DNA of 64,000 bases, taken from positions 62,001 through 126,000 of the forward strand of contig WBUH01000006.1 in NCBI GenBank assembly GCA_008933805.1, written 5' to 3'. Below are positions 23,330 to 32,468 of this stretch, piece after piece. Source of the DNA: Bacteroidota bacterium. GTDB taxonomy: Bacteria > Bacteroidota > Bacteroidia > UBA8524. The notes below the pieces were generated by a model, which saw only the letters and a list, made by a program, of their open reading frames with translations, had not been told where the DNA came from and made no database searches. Made by a program: the position numbers and the translations under genes. Position 1 is the first letter of the stretch; every line of letters starts with the position of its first letter.

Positions 23330-25366
23330 GTGCAATTCCAACTTACTTCAGAATATATACCTACGGGCGACCAACCCACGGCCATAAAACAATTAGTAGA
23401 AGGCATTAATCGCGGCGACCGCGCCCAAACTCTTTTGGGGGTTACAGGCAGCGGTAAAACCTTTACCGTGGCCAATGTAATACAGCAAGTACAAAAGCCC
23501 ACGCTTATCATCAGTCACAACAAAACACTGGTAGCACAGTTATATGGTGAATTCAGACAGTTTTTCCCTGAAAACGCCGTTGAGTACTTTGTTTCGTACT
23601 ACGATTACTATCAGCCAGAAGCATTTATCCCCACCACCAATACCTACATTGAAAAAGACCTTAACATTAACGAAGAGATAGAAAAAATGCGGATAAAAAC
23701 CACCGCCTCTCTTCTTTCAGGTCGTAAAGATGTGATAGTGGTTGCATCAGTATCATGCATCTACGGTGCCGGTAATCCCTACGATATTATGCAAAGTGTG
23801 GTGCGGGTTGAAAAAGGCCAGAAAATATCGCGCAACACACTATTATACTCATTGGTAGACGCACTTTACTCACGCACCACGGCTGAGTTTAAGCGCGGAA
23901 CTTTTCGCGTTAAAGGCGATAACGTTGATATTTATGGTGCCTATACCGATGTGGCCTTTAGGGTAAGTTTCTTTGGCAACGAGGTGGAAGATATTTCGGT
24001 TTTTGACCCCACTACCGGGCAAACGCTTGAAAAACTGCCCAATATTGCCATTTATCCCGCCAACCTGTTTGTTACTCCAAAAGAGCGTCTGAATGCAGCC
24101 ATGCGCGTAATTCAAGACGATATGGTAGCACAAGTAGAGTATTTTAAAAGCATTGGCCGTGTATTGGAAGCTAAACGCTTGGAGGACAGGGTTACTTTTG
24201 ACCTTGAAATGATGCGTGAACTGGGCTATTGCAGCGGTATTGAGAACTACAGCCGCTATATGGACGGCCGTAAACCCGGCGACCGCCCGTTTTGTTTGAT
24301 TGATTACTTTCCCGATGATTTTTTATTGGTGATAGACGAAAGCCACGTAACCATGCCACAAGTTCGTGCAATGTACGGCGGCGACCGTTCGCGTAAAGTA
24401 AACTTGGTGGATTATGGTTTCCGTTTGCCTGCGGCATTGGATAACCGCCCGCTAAAGTTTGAAGAGTTTTATACAATGGTGCCCCAAACGGTGTATGTGA
24501 GCGCAACACCGGCTGATTTTGAGATACAGGAAAGCGAAGGGATTGTAGTAGAGCAAATTATACGCCCTACAGGCTTGCTTGACCCTGTGATTGAAGTACG
24601 CCCATGTGGCAACCAAGTGGACGATTTGCTTGACGAGGTGAATGAGCGTATTAAAATGGGCGACCGTATTTTGGTTACTACCCTTACCAAACGGATGGCG
24701 GAGGAGCTTACCAAATACATGACCCGATTGGGCATTAAATGCCGTTATATACACAGCGAGGTGAAAACCCTTGACCGAGTGGAGATATTGCGCGGCTTGC
24801 GTTTGGGTGAGTTTGACGTGTTGGTGGGTGTGAACTTGCTGCGCGAAGGACTGGACTTGCCCGAAGTTTCTTTAGTGGCAATTTTGGATGCGGATAAAGA
24901 AGGATTTTTGCGCAGTCAGCGCAGCTTAACGCAAACTATTGGGCGTGCTGCCCGTAACGAGCGCGGTAAGGTAATTATGTACGCCGATGTGATGACAGAC
25001 AGTCTTACCAGAACTATTGAAGAAACCGACCGCAGGCGCGAGAAGCAGATTGCGTATAACCAAGAACACGGTATTGTACCCAAAACGGTGCGCAAAAGCC
25101 GCGAGGAGATATTTAAACAAACCAGCGTGGCCGATGCCAAAACGGGTACTATGCAAAAGGCTTATGTAGAGGAGGAAGAAGTGAACATAGCCGCCGACCC
25201 TGTAGTACAATACATGACCAAGCCGCAGCTTGAGAAAGCCATTAAAGAAACCGAAGGAGCCATGCATAAAGCCGCCAAAGAGCTTGACTTTATGGAAGCG
25301 GCTCGCCTACGCGATGAGATGATGGGTTTGAAAAAACTAATGGAAGAACGCTACGGCAAGGATTAA
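23330..25366 (+). CDS. uvrB: Excinuclease ABC subunit B
   Basis: 678 residues from the GTG at 23330, which gives MQFQLTSEYIPTGDQPTAI, the usual UvrB N-terminus; a TTG 27 bp earlier overlaps the likely -7 box. UvrB is the damage-verifying helicase of nucleotide excision repair, acting between UvrA and UvrC. Walker A is GVTGSGKT, the beta-hairpin region is YYDYYQPEAFIPTTNTYIEK, and the DEAD-like box is LVIDESHVT. Late helicase motifs are LVGVNLLREGLDLPEV and QTIGRAARN. A C-terminal UVR domain for UvrC binding is present (LEKAIKETEGAMHKAAKELD). Assignment secure. Confidence 0.97.
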   Translation: MQFQLTSEYIPTGDQPTAIKQLVEGINRGDRAQTLLGVTGSGKTFTVANVIQQVQKPTLIISHNKTLVAQLYGEFRQFFPENAVEYFVSYYDYYQPEAFIPTTNTYIEKDLNINEEIEKMRIKTTASLLSGRKDVIVVASVSCIYGAGNPYDIMQSVVRVEKGQKISRNTLLYSLVDALYSRTTAEFKRGTFRVKGDNVDIYGAYTDVAFRVSFFGNEVEDISVFDPTTGQTLEKLPNIAIYPANLFVTPKERLNAAMRVIQDDMVAQVEYFKSIGRVLEAKRLEDRVTFDLEMMRELGYCSGIENYSRYMDGRKPGDRPFCLIDYFPDDFLLVIDESHVTMPQVRAMYGGDRSRKVNLVDYGFRLPAALDNRPLKFEEFYTMVPQTVYVSATPADFEIQESEGIVVEQIIRPTGLLDPVIEVRPCGNQVDDLLDEVNERIKMGDRILVTTLTKRMAEELTKYMTRLGIKCRYIHSEVKTLDRVEILRGLRLGEFDVLVGVNLLREGLDLPEVSLVAILDADKEGFLRSQRSLTQTIGRAARNERGKVIMYADVMTDSLTRTIEETDRRREKQIAYNQEHGIVPKTVRKSREEIFKQTSVADAKTGTMQKAYVEEEEVNIAADPVVQYMTKPQLEKAIKETEGAMHKAAKELDFMEAARLRDEMMGLKKLMEERYGKD

Positions 25367-25390
25367 TAATTGAACCTGACGATAAAAAAT

Positions 25391-25718
25391 CATCGGGAAT
25401 AATCCCGATGCTATGGATAGTAGGTTGGGTATTCTATCCATAGCGGCAGGTCTGCGTATCTGCCGCTGACTATTTGACCACCCCTAACCCCTCCTTACCC
25501 CTCGCACATACTTCGACAGGCTCAGTATTGATGCCTCGCTAAGGAGGGGAACAGCCGCACAGGCTCACCAACCTATCAAGAGCAACAGTTATTAAAACTC
25601 GTTCGTTGTTCAACGGCCATGCGCGTGGCTTCCCTCCTAGCTAAGGAGGACAGAGGGAGGTGTGTTTGCTTCTTAACATCGGGAATAAATCCCCATGCTA
25701 TGAATAGAGTGTTGAGGA
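25391..25718. repeat. Composite dispersed repeat, left copy (B and C)
   Basis: It starts with ATCGGGAATAATCCCGAT and the CTATGGATAG/CTATCCATAG and GCGGCAGGT hairpins. It continues with a roughly 190-bp block that runs ACCACCCCTAACCCCTCCTT, GGCTCAGTATTGATGCC, GGAGGGGAACAGCCGCAC, CAGTTATTAAAA, GGCTTCCCTCCT, GGGAGGTGTG. It ends with another CATCGGGAATAAATCC start at 25677. The same order is found at 27914-28240. The rest of the gap to 25825 holds related pieces (ATTCCCAACTTGATTGGG near 25735) and no gene. Confidence 0.8.
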
Positions 25719-25825
25719 CTGTCTGCACCCCGTCATTCCCAACTTGATTGGGAATCTCATTTTCCGACCCATCCCTATCCTACACACATACTCCGGCAAG
25801 CCCAGTATTGATGACTAACTAAAGA

Positions 25826-26233
25826 TTAACCAATCTCAAGTAATTCTATTTTTTCGCATTGCACTTTTAGATAGGCATCGTCATTAAATAAAAACACTAT
25901 ACAACAATTTATATCGAAGTGTTTTTCTTCAAGTAACCAGCTTAAATCATTGTCTTCAATCTCCTTATAACCAATTAATTCAATATCCTGAATACTCTTA
26001 GAAAAAAGACCCCTGCAGTCAAAATAAGAAATATTTAAAAAAGACATTCTAAAATTAAATGGACGTCCGTCTAAAAAACACTCTTCTGCTTTTTTGAAAC
26101 TGATGCTAATGGTTGACTGCCCATTTTTAGTATTCATTTCAAAATCAATCAAACTATAACAATTATGCACATCTAAGTAAAAATGATTACCCTCAAGGGC
26201 AACACCATTGTCTATAACAAAGTTCTTCTGCAT
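25826..26233 (-). CDS. AT-rich small protein, unknown, immunity-protein-like look
   Basis: 135 residues, no signal peptide, strongly acidic, mostly strand-forming: NHFYLDVHNCYSLIDFEM, STISISFKKAEECF, IEDNDLSWLLEEKHFDINCC. AT-rich compared with uvrB. Size, acidity and composition are like immunity or accessory proteins that often sit in variable regions, but I find no family motif and no toxin partner next to it. The ATG at 26233 is the first in frame. It lies between two copies of the composite repeat together with the two genes upstream. Confidence 0.6.
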   Translation of the reverse strand: MQKNFVIDNGVALEGNHFYLDVHNCYSLIDFEMNTKNGQSTISISFKKAEECFLDGRPFNFRMSFLNISYFDCRGLFSKSIQDIELIGYKEIEDNDLSWLLEEKHFDINCCIVFLFNDDAYLKVQCEKIELLEIG

Positions 26234-26322
26234 ATTATAAGTAGCTGGTAAAGTTTAGCCAATGTGTGTAACAGATCCCTTAGAAAAAGAGTCTCAAATT
26301 AGGTAAAATGATCACCCTAACC

Positions 26323-26832
26323 CTACAGCTTACTCCTCAGATAATCGGTAATATTCATAATTGCTTTCAAGCAAGAATCCTTAGTATCACACCCCAAAGG
26401 CTCAGGAATAGAAAACTCCTTAATTAAAACTCCATTTTTTTTATTTATAAATCTAAAAATTAACTCATTTCTTGTCACCCCGCACTTATGAATTCCGTAA
26501 TCACCTCCAGCTGCGTTAATTCTTTCAAGTCCTTCCAAAGTTAACTGATCGAAACTTTTGCTTAAATTACTGTCAAGTATCTCTGCCTTATTTATTGAAG
26601 ACGCATCATAAGTCATTATAGAATCTTGATTTTTTAGAAAGAACAAAGTGCCATTTAATCTGGAAAGACCATTAATCTGAATATTAATATTCTTTTCATA
26701 ACTATCATGATACACATCTATTTTATAAAAATAAACCACCACATTTACTTCATCCATTTTGCTCCGCTCTTTCAACGAACTTGAACAAGACAAAAAAGAA
26801 TATAATAACAATAAAAAAATAAATTGTTTCAT
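26323..26832 (-). CDS. AT-rich predicted lipoprotein, unknown
   Basis: 169 residues from the ATG at 26832, giving MKQFIFLLLLYSFLSCSSSL with a lipobox ending in Cys16; a start 24 bp earlier would add residues before the signal and overlap the neighbour. The mature part is FYKIDVYHDSYEKNINIQIN, then LEGLERINAAGGDYGIHKCG with a lone cysteine and CDTKDSCLKAIM with two more. It could be a small beta-rich envelope protein. No known family recognised. The membrane-protein gene ends about 20 bp upstream, so the two may share a transcript. Confidence 0.65.
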   Translation of the reverse strand: MKQFIFLLLLYSFLSCSSSLKERSKMDEVNVVVYFYKIDVYHDSYEKNINIQINGLSRLNGTLFFLKNQDSIMTYDASSINKAEILDSNLSKSFDQLTLEGLERINAAGGDYGIHKCGVTRNELIFRFINKKNGVLIKEFSIPEPLGCDTKDSCLKAIMNITDYLRSKL

Positions 26833-26852
26833 GCTTTGTAGTAGAAGAACTC

Positions 26853-27833
26853 TCACCCACCCTTCACTGCTTTAGGCCAAAAAGCACGGCCTATATCACC
26901 CATAGAGCGAATGTTTAGCGGAAATTCTAACGCCACGTGCAGCAGGCTCATGAATGACAGAATTAAAAACCCTGTTTTATAATCCATCATGCAAAGGGCA
27001 ACCACAAATACCCATATCCCTGTAATAAATGATAAACGCACTTTTGATACCTCGTGCCATTTAATAACCGAAGTTTTAGAAAACCAATTGAAATAATGGT
27101 AGGTGTATGCAAACGCTATCAAGCTCATTACCTTTAGCGGACCTTGCCCTACAAACACATCGCTAAGCTGAGTAAATGTGCCCCACCCGAAAGCCTTTAC
27201 CAGGGCTGCATTAAGTGTGGCTAATGGTAATATGTACAACTCCTTTGCCTTATCGCTTACTGCATAATGAGCGAAACTGTATTGGGGTAACATGATAAGC
27301 AGGATACAGCCGATAAAAACCAATACCGAAGCATACTCAGGCCACGTTTTGTTTTTCAAAGCGCCGCTCAATAAAAACAGACCGGTAAACACCAGTACAT
27401 GTATTATGGTAGGCAAAAACACTCCAAACAATATTACAAACGAGTAATTAGCTGCCAAGTCGAAATATACCGCCGCAAAAAACACCCCGAAAAAGTAGGC
27501 AAGATTCACCCAAAGCGATTTATGGCGTATCAGCCCGATGGCGTAGGCGAAAGCCCCCATTATAGCGGGTATCTGATACGGTACCATGCCCGATTTTTTA
27601 TCTATTGAGGGCAGCATTAATAATATTGCCAGCACTGCCAACACCGCTACATTCCATTTTGAGATGGAAAAGAAATTGCGTTTTTCTAACCAAGAAATCT
27701 CCGTTAAATAATGCAACGGACCCAAAACAATGATGGAGAACAAAAACAATTCAAACGGAAACAGTAATGCCAGCGCGGCGCTCAATACCATTAACCCGAT
27801 GTTTACATAACTTATTGTGGCGTTTGCCTTCAT
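26853..27833 (-). CDS. Polytopic membrane protein with histidines in membrane helices, unknown
   Basis: 326 residues with about eight to nine hydrophobic helices. Histidines lie at helix ends or within helices: FSIIVLGPLHYLTEISWLEK, GVFLPTIIHVLVFTGLF, FAYTYHYFNWFSKTSVIKWH and MSLLHVALEFPLN. Such a pattern is seen in membrane enzymes that hold metal with histidines, such as the Brp/Blh carotene dioxygenase group, but the diagnostic motifs of that group could not be lined up. Base composition is closer to the core genome than that of the two smaller genes after it. The ATG at 27833 gives MKANATISYVNIGLMVL. Confidence 0.75.
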   Translation of the reverse strand: MKANATISYVNIGLMVLSAALALLFPFELFLFSIIVLGPLHYLTEISWLEKRNFFSISKWNVAVLAVLAILLMLPSIDKKSGMVPYQIPAIMGAFAYAIGLIRHKSLWVNLAYFFGVFFAAVYFDLAANYSFVILFGVFLPTIIHVLVFTGLFLLSGALKNKTWPEYASVLVFIGCILLIMLPQYSFAHYAVSDKAKELYILPLATLNAALVKAFGWGTFTQLSDVFVGQGPLKVMSLIAFAYTYHYFNWFSKTSVIKWHEVSKVRLSFITGIWVFVVALCMMDYKTGFLILSFMSLLHVALEFPLNIRSMGDIGRAFWPKAVKGG

Positions 27834-27913
27834 CGTGGCAATTTAGTAAACAAACCCTAAAACAAAATAAACACCCGCTCCACAGCTCGGATATACAAAA
27901 GAACCCCAAAACT

Positions 27914-28380
27914 ATCGGGAATAAATTCCGATGCTATTGATAGAAAATTGAGTCCACTATCCATAGCAGCAGGTCTATGTACCTGTCGCTGAATATTGCC
28001 GACCACCCCTAACCCCTCCTTTTCCCACGCGCATACTTCGGCAGGCTCAGTATTGATGCCTTGGAAAGGAGGGGAACAGCCGCACATGCACACCAGCCCA
28101 ACAACAGCAGCAGTTATTAAAAATCGTTCGTGGTTCAAAGGACTGCGCGTGGCTTCCCTCCTTGCTAAGGAGGGACTGAGGGAGGTGTATTGCGCCAAAC
28201 CATCAGGAATAAATCCCGATGCTATTGATAGAGTGCTGGCACTTTATCCATAGCGGCAGGTCTGTGTACCTGTCGCAGACCCCATCCCGATTAATCATTA
28301 GCCCGACGTTCATAAAGTCACCTTCCCCTGTAGGGGAAGGGAAAGTTAAAGCTGTTTGCAATATAAACAGTAAGAAGGGG
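27914..28380. repeat. Composite dispersed repeat, right copy (D and E)
   Basis: Direct copy of the unit at 25391-25718: ATCGGGAATAAATTCCGAT and its hairpins (27914-27990), the roughly 190-bp CCACCCCTAACCCCTCCTT block (28001-28190), then CATCAGGAATAAATCCCGAT at 28201. From 28201 to 28380 it also matches copy A at 14745-14930 nearly in full, including CCTTCCCCTGTAGGGGAAGG. No gene is found in this 550-bp gap. Confidence 0.85.
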
Positions 28381-28382
28381 TA

Positions 28383-29030
28383 CTATCTGTCCAACCCTAA
28401 AAAACTTGTCAGCTTTTCATCATTGGGCACGTACACTCTTTCGTAAGCCACGGTTAATTTTTCCGTATCGCTGTTAGCAACAAACCCGTATTGTTCTTTC
28501 ACAAAAGGAGTAATGTCTTCAATCTTCTCAACCATCTCGGTACAAAAAGCCTTTAATATTGCTCCCTTCATGCCCAACTGTATCGCTCGGCGTTCCAGCG
28601 AATTTCCGTAAGGGTCATGGTCCGGATCCCATTGCAAGCGCACTTCAGTTGTAGCAAGGTGCTGTTTCCATTCTTCATGACTCGTATATATCCCTTGTTT
28701 GTATGAGGAATATGCTGCCTTTGACAGAATGTAGTCAAAGTCGGTTTGCTTAATCCAAATAGCCAGTACGTATTGCTGGTGTTCTTTTTGAGCCCAGCCG
28801 CAACGATACATCATCCATAAAAAATTGGGTTTAATCCAGCTCATACGGTTAAAGCTATAAGCCCCTCCGCCAAACTGTTGATTTTGTATAGCATAGTTTG
28901 CAATAAGAGGATTAAATGCCTGATAAACCACCACCATGTTGTTGGTTTGTTGGGCCAAGATGTGCTGCCCGTTTTGCGGAATGTTGTTTTGATAGGCAGG
29001 ATAGTTTTCTGTAATTAAATTCATCGTCAT
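28383..29030 (-). CDS. DUF4291 family protein
   Basis: 215 residues; an ATG 6 bp inside (29024, MNLITENYPAYQ) is an equally good start. Family marks: VVVYQAFNPLIANYAIQNQ, FGGGAYSFNRMSWIKPNFLWMMYRCGW and VRLQWDPDHDPYGNSLERRAIQLG. The family is found across bacteria and fungi and has no known function that I can name. It is soluble, with no signal peptide. It ends 2 bp after the right composite repeat. Divergent from the hydrolase gene. Confidence 0.85.
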   Translation of the reverse strand: MTMNLITENYPAYQNNIPQNGQHILAQQTNNMVVVYQAFNPLIANYAIQNQQFGGGAYSFNRMSWIKPNFLWMMYRCGWAQKEHQQYVLAIWIKQTDFDYILSKAAYSSYKQGIYTSHEEWKQHLATTEVRLQWDPDHDPYGNSLERRAIQLGMKGAILKAFCTEMVEKIEDITPFVKEQYGFVANSDTEKLTVAYERVYVPNDEKLTSFLGLDR

Positions 29031-29160
29031 ATTCTACTCTTTAATATACAAAAAAATCATCATAAAAACAATAGCCCTGTAGCTTACATGGCCTACTAAA
29101 TAAGAATCAATAGTTACTATTTTACAAAAGCTGAAACCGTAAAAACCCGTAAACTTGTGC

Positions 29161-29943
29161 ATGGAAAAAGTTTTCAGTACCCGCAGGGGGAGCGGACAAC
29201 CGTTGGTATTGGTTCACGGTTTTTGTGAAGATACCCGTATTTGGGAAACCATTGCCCCGCAATTAGCCAGTTTTTGCGAAGTGGTTTGTGTGGATTTACC
29301 GGGCTTTGGACAAACACCCTTGGCAGAAAACGCAAACCCTGAAACCATTGAGGACATGGCTGACCGCCTTGCCCATACATTACGTGCTGAAGGGCTTGAA
29401 AAAAGCATTGTTATCGGCCACTCATTGGGTGGTTATGTAACACTTGCAATGGCCGAACGTCATCCTGAGTTATTAAGCGGATTTGGTTTATTTCACTCAA
29501 CGGCATACGCCGATACCGACGAGAAGAAACAAAACCGTCTGAAACAAGCCGATTTTGTAACAAACAACGGAGTAGTACCTTTTGTAGAGGTATTAATTCC
29601 GGGGTTGTTTGCTAAAAGCCAACCACACGATGAGTTGCTGGTGCAAAGCCTTGCCATTGCTAAAGAGTGTAGCCCGCAAGGAATAATAAACGCTTTATTA
29701 GCTATGCGTCTGCGCCGCGAACGGCTGGATGTGCTGCAAAATGCCAAAATCCCCGTGTTGGTGATTGCCGGTGCAGAAGATGCTTTAATTCCTGCCGAGG
29801 TATCCAGCTACCAAGCCTCTTTGGTTGAGCGTTGCCAATTTACCTTGTTTGAAAAAAGCGGACACATGGGTCAACTGGAAGAACCTTTGAAAAGTATAGC
29901 AACCATTAAACAGTTTGTTGAGTTTTGCGCAATAGCAAAATAG
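29161..29943 (+). CDS. Alpha/beta hydrolase
   Basis: 260 residues from the ATG at 29161. Oxyanion strand LVLVHGFCEDTRIWE, nucleophile elbow VIGHSLGGYVTLA (Ser near residue 91), acid in VIAGAEDALIP and His in KSGHMGQLEEP complete the triad. The layout resembles the BioH/MenH/esterase group; substrate cannot be told from sequence alone. No signal peptide. A methyltransferase gene begins 17 bp after the stop, so they probably form an operon. Confidence 0.9.
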   Translation: MEKVFSTRRGSGQPLVLVHGFCEDTRIWETIAPQLASFCEVVCVDLPGFGQTPLAENANPETIEDMADRLAHTLRAEGLEKSIVIGHSLGGYVTLAMAERHPELLSGFGLFHSTAYADTDEKKQNRLKQADFVTNNGVVPFVEVLIPGLFAKSQPHDELLVQSLAIAKECSPQGIINALLAMRLRRERLDVLQNAKIPVLVIAGAEDALIPAEVSSYQASLVERCQFTLFEKSGHMGQLEEPLKSIATIKQFVEFCAIAK

Positions 29944-29960
29944 GTTTTAGAACAACGGCT

Positions 29961-30404
29961 ATGAGTAACAAACTATCTAAACGGCTTGTTGAAATTGTGG
30001 ATGCGTTGCCTTTGAAAGAGGGGATTAGAGTACTGGAAATTGGTTGCGGCCCCGGAGCAATGGCCCGTGAATTATCCAAACGAATAAAAAACGGTTATGT
30101 GCTTGCCATCGACCGCTCATCAAAGGCGATTGAACAGGCCGTTTCAAGCTCAACTGAAGAAATAAAAACAGGAAAGCTGCTTTTCAAACAAGTGGCCATC
30201 GAGTCGTTTGAACTTGACAGCAGTGAACCGCCGTTTGATATTGCTGTAGCTATAAGAGTGGGCGCACTGGATGGCAGACACCCCGAAATTGAAAAACAGT
30301 CCTTGCAAAAAATCGCTAAAGCCCTTTCTCCCCAAGGACGCTTGTTTATTGACGGTGGAAGTCCGCTAAAAGAGGTTTTGTTGGATGAGCATCGATCGTT
30401 ATAA
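29961..30404 (+). CDS. Class I SAM-dependent methyltransferase
   Basis: 147 residues from the ATG at 29961 (an in-frame TTG-type start lies inside the hydrolase gene). Motif I is VLEIGCGPGAMARELS, followed by the acidic loop VLAIDRSSKAIEQA and the post-I strand FDIAVAIRVGALDG. The chain is short: it ends just after the fifth strand (GRLFIDGGSPLKEVLL), so the family's last strands are reduced. Substrate unknown. Co-transcribed with the hydrolase. Confidence 0.85.
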   Translation: MSNKLSKRLVEIVDALPLKEGIRVLEIGCGPGAMARELSKRIKNGYVLAIDRSSKAIEQAVSSSTEEIKTGKLLFKQVAIESFELDSSEPPFDIAVAIRVGALDGRHPEIEKQSLQKIAKALSPQGRLFIDGGSPLKEVLLDEHRSL

Positions 30405-30505
30405 ATCAGCGTTGAAACTAAACAAGCTGGTTTAATTGGAATACATTGTATTATTTTGAGAAGCAAGAATTAAACGTGTTTAACCCCTAATAAATTATAT
30501 CTACA

Positions 30506-31135
30506 GTGATTGGCTCTTTCTTCGGACTCCGTAAACTTCAAGAAAAACGAAATAAACCTGAAACCTTTAAAAATTATAATGCCCTTAAAGGATCTGTAAA
30601 CAAACATTCGGGAAAAGAGGTCGAACTTGATTTAACTCCATTAAGCGATGAACAACAACGCGAAATACAGCATAAACTGTTGCTTCAAAAGAAAAAACAG
30701 AAATACACGGCTTTGTTATATGTAGTGATTGTATTGGCAGTTTTATCGAGCCTGGCGTGGTTCATTAACAATTATATGAGCTCAATAAAAGAGCGGGAAG
30801 CGGCACAAAAACTTGCAGAAGAAGAGCAAGAACAAGCTATTGAAACGCAGAAGCGAAAAGAAAACCATAAAATGTATTTAGTTTACGCTGAGGAGCATTT
30901 TGCAAAGAAAGAATACAAGAACAGCATATACCAGTATACGGAGGCCTTGAAAATAGATCCCGAAGACTCTGTTGCCATTATTGGGCTTACCCGGGCTTAT
31001 GTTTACTATTGTGTTGCGGAAAACGAAAACTGTACAGAAGCGGCCGAATTCGTCAGCAACATAAGCAAACACAGCTCAAACAAAACGCTGCAAAAAAATC
31101 TAAGTGATACCTTAACTCTTCGGTTAGTAAATTAA
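30506..31135 (+). CDS. Single-pass membrane protein with TPR-like C-terminus
   Basis: 209 residues from GTG at 30506; no ATG is available before the first hydrophobic part. A charged cytoplasmic N-terminus (residues 1-68) is followed by a membrane helix TALLYVVIVLAVLSSLAWFI, a Glu/Lys/Gln-rich coiled stretch (EEEQEQAIETQKRKEN) and a TPR-like pair (KMYLVYAEEHFAKKEYKNSI, TEALKIDPEDSVAIIGLTRA). It may scaffold an envelope complex. No family recognised and no clear operon partner; tsaE has its own promoter. Confidence 0.75.
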   Translation: MIGSFFGLRKLQEKRNKPETFKNYNALKGSVNKHSGKEVELDLTPLSDEQQREIQHKLLLQKKKQKYTALLYVVIVLAVLSSLAWFINNYMSSIKEREAAQKLAEEEQEQAIETQKRKENHKMYLVYAEEHFAKKEYKNSIYQYTEALKIDPEDSVAIIGLTRAYVYYCVAENENCTEAAEFVSNISKHSSNKTLQKNLSDTLTLRLVN

Positions 31136-31235
31136 AGCCGTTATTTTATTAAACGATTTCTTCACTATCTGTTCTTCCGCTTCCATTTTAAGCCGCCTAA
31201 CACGCGCAAAATTTTCCAAAACGCCCGCCAAATCT

Positions 31236-31243
31236 TACCTTTG
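31236..31243 (+). promoter_or_regulatory. Putative -7 box of tsaE
   Basis: TACCTTTG, an exact TAnnTTTG match, ends only 6 bp before the ATG at 31250. If the start site lies the usual distance downstream, the mRNA would begin at or next to the A of the start codon (leaderless). Confidence 0.55.
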
Positions 31244-31249
31244 ACCCAA

Positions 31250-31681
31250 ATGAAGTTTACTGCCCCAACAGAAACCGATTTGAAACCTGTGGTTGAACAC
31301 ATAGTTTCTCTAAGCAAAAAACACAAAGTGTTTGCGTTTATAGGTCATTTGGGTGCAGGAAAAACAACACTGATAAAACAATTTTGCCGTGCTTTGGGTG
31401 TAACCGGCACTGTTTCAAGCCCTACATTCAGTTTGGTAAATGAGTATGCAGGGACGGAAGAAACCATTTACCATTTTGATTTTTACCGACTGAATAGCCC
31501 CGACGAGGCTTATGGCATTGGTTTTGAAGAATACCTGTATAGCGACAGTATTTGCCTGATTGAGTGGCCTGAGATGGTTGACGGTTTGCTGCCCCCAACC
31601 TTTGTGCTGGTAAAAATTATTGTTTCAGCCACAGGTGAACGTGAGCTTGAAATTAATGAGGCCCGCACCTTAAATTTGTAA
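31250..31681 (+). CDS. tsaE: tRNA threonylcarbamoyladenosine biosynthesis ATPase
   Basis: 143 residues from the ATG at 31250; the TTG 9 bp earlier lies within the -7 box. TsaE is the small P-loop ATPase that works with TsaB and TsaD to make t6A37 on tRNAs that read ANN codons. Walker A is FIGHLGAGKTTLIKQF, then VSSPTFSLVNEY and YHFDFYRL, and CLIEWPEMVDGLLP, all hallmarks. A lipoprotein gene follows after 14 bp and may be read with it. Confidence 0.94.
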   Translation: MKFTAPTETDLKPVVEHIVSLSKKHKVFAFIGHLGAGKTTLIKQFCRALGVTGTVSSPTFSLVNEYAGTEETIYHFDFYRLNSPDEAYGIGFEEYLYSDSICLIEWPEMVDGLLPPTFVLVKIIVSATGERELEINEARTLNL

Positions 31682-31695
31682 CTAAACAATAGCGT

Positions 31696-32424
31696 ATGCG
31701 TATAAAAACTACTTTCTTTTCACTGCTTATCCTACTTGTTATTTCAAGCTGTGTGGGCACAAAGTTTACCTCTCCTAATTTTGATATAAAAACAGTTAAA
31801 CACCGCGTGATTGCAGTATTGCCGTTTGAAATGGTGTACACCGGAAAAATGCCTGATAACATGACCGCTGCTGATATTGAGAAAATACGGTATGCTGAAG
31901 CAATGGCATTTCAAAAAAGCTTGTACGACAATATTCTGCGTGAGTCGGGCGGTGGCAAAAAGGATGTGAAAATTGAAATACAGCCGATTGAGAAAACCAC
32001 CAAAATATTGCAAGACAGCGGACTAAACTATTTGGCTCTTAGCACCACCATGCCTGAGGTTTTGTGCAAAAAGCTGGGTGTTGATGCAGTGGTATATTCT
32101 AAAATTGAGAAAGAAAGGTTTTTATCGGATTTAGAGTCGTTTGGTATCTCTATTGCGCAAGATGTATTGGATAAAATCAGGCTGAACAATCCTACAATTG
32201 ACCAAGCCTTGCCAATGATGCCCGGTAATGTGGCTCGTACTTACAATATCAAAGCCGATTGCCAATTAAAAAACAGCGAAGACGGCTCTCTTTTGTGGAA
32301 ATATGCGATAGAAACCGATACCGATTGGCAAACTCCCGCTAATGAAGTGATAGGAATGCTAAACCGCCGTTTCTCTAAGAAATTCCCTTATCGCAACCGC
32401 CGTTACGAATACGGTAAATATTAA
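31696..32424 (+). CDS. Lipoprotein of unknown function
   Basis: 242 residues. The signal ends in LLILLVISSCVGTKFTSP with the lipobox Cys near residue 19. The mature part begins VIAVLPFEMVYTGKMPD and contains VDAVVYSKIEKERFLSDLES and SLLWKYAIETDTDW, a pattern like the TolB-N/CsgG-like 'LPF' fold of secretion-linked lipoproteins. That likeness is an inference from the VxVLPF strand and should be taken lightly. It starts 14 bp after tsaE. Confidence 0.8.
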   Translation: MRIKTTFFSLLILLVISSCVGTKFTSPNFDIKTVKHRVIAVLPFEMVYTGKMPDNMTAADIEKIRYAEAMAFQKSLYDNILRESGGGKKDVKIEIQPIEKTTKILQDSGLNYLALSTTMPEVLCKKLGVDAVVYSKIEKERFLSDLESFGISIAQDVLDKIRLNNPTIDQALPMMPGNVARTYNIKADCQLKNSEDGSLLWKYAIETDTDWQTPANEVIGMLNRRFSKKFPYRNRRYEYGKY

Positions 32425-32468
32425 GCAAAAAAATTGTAGTATCTTTATAGCCTGCACAAAGCAAGCCC

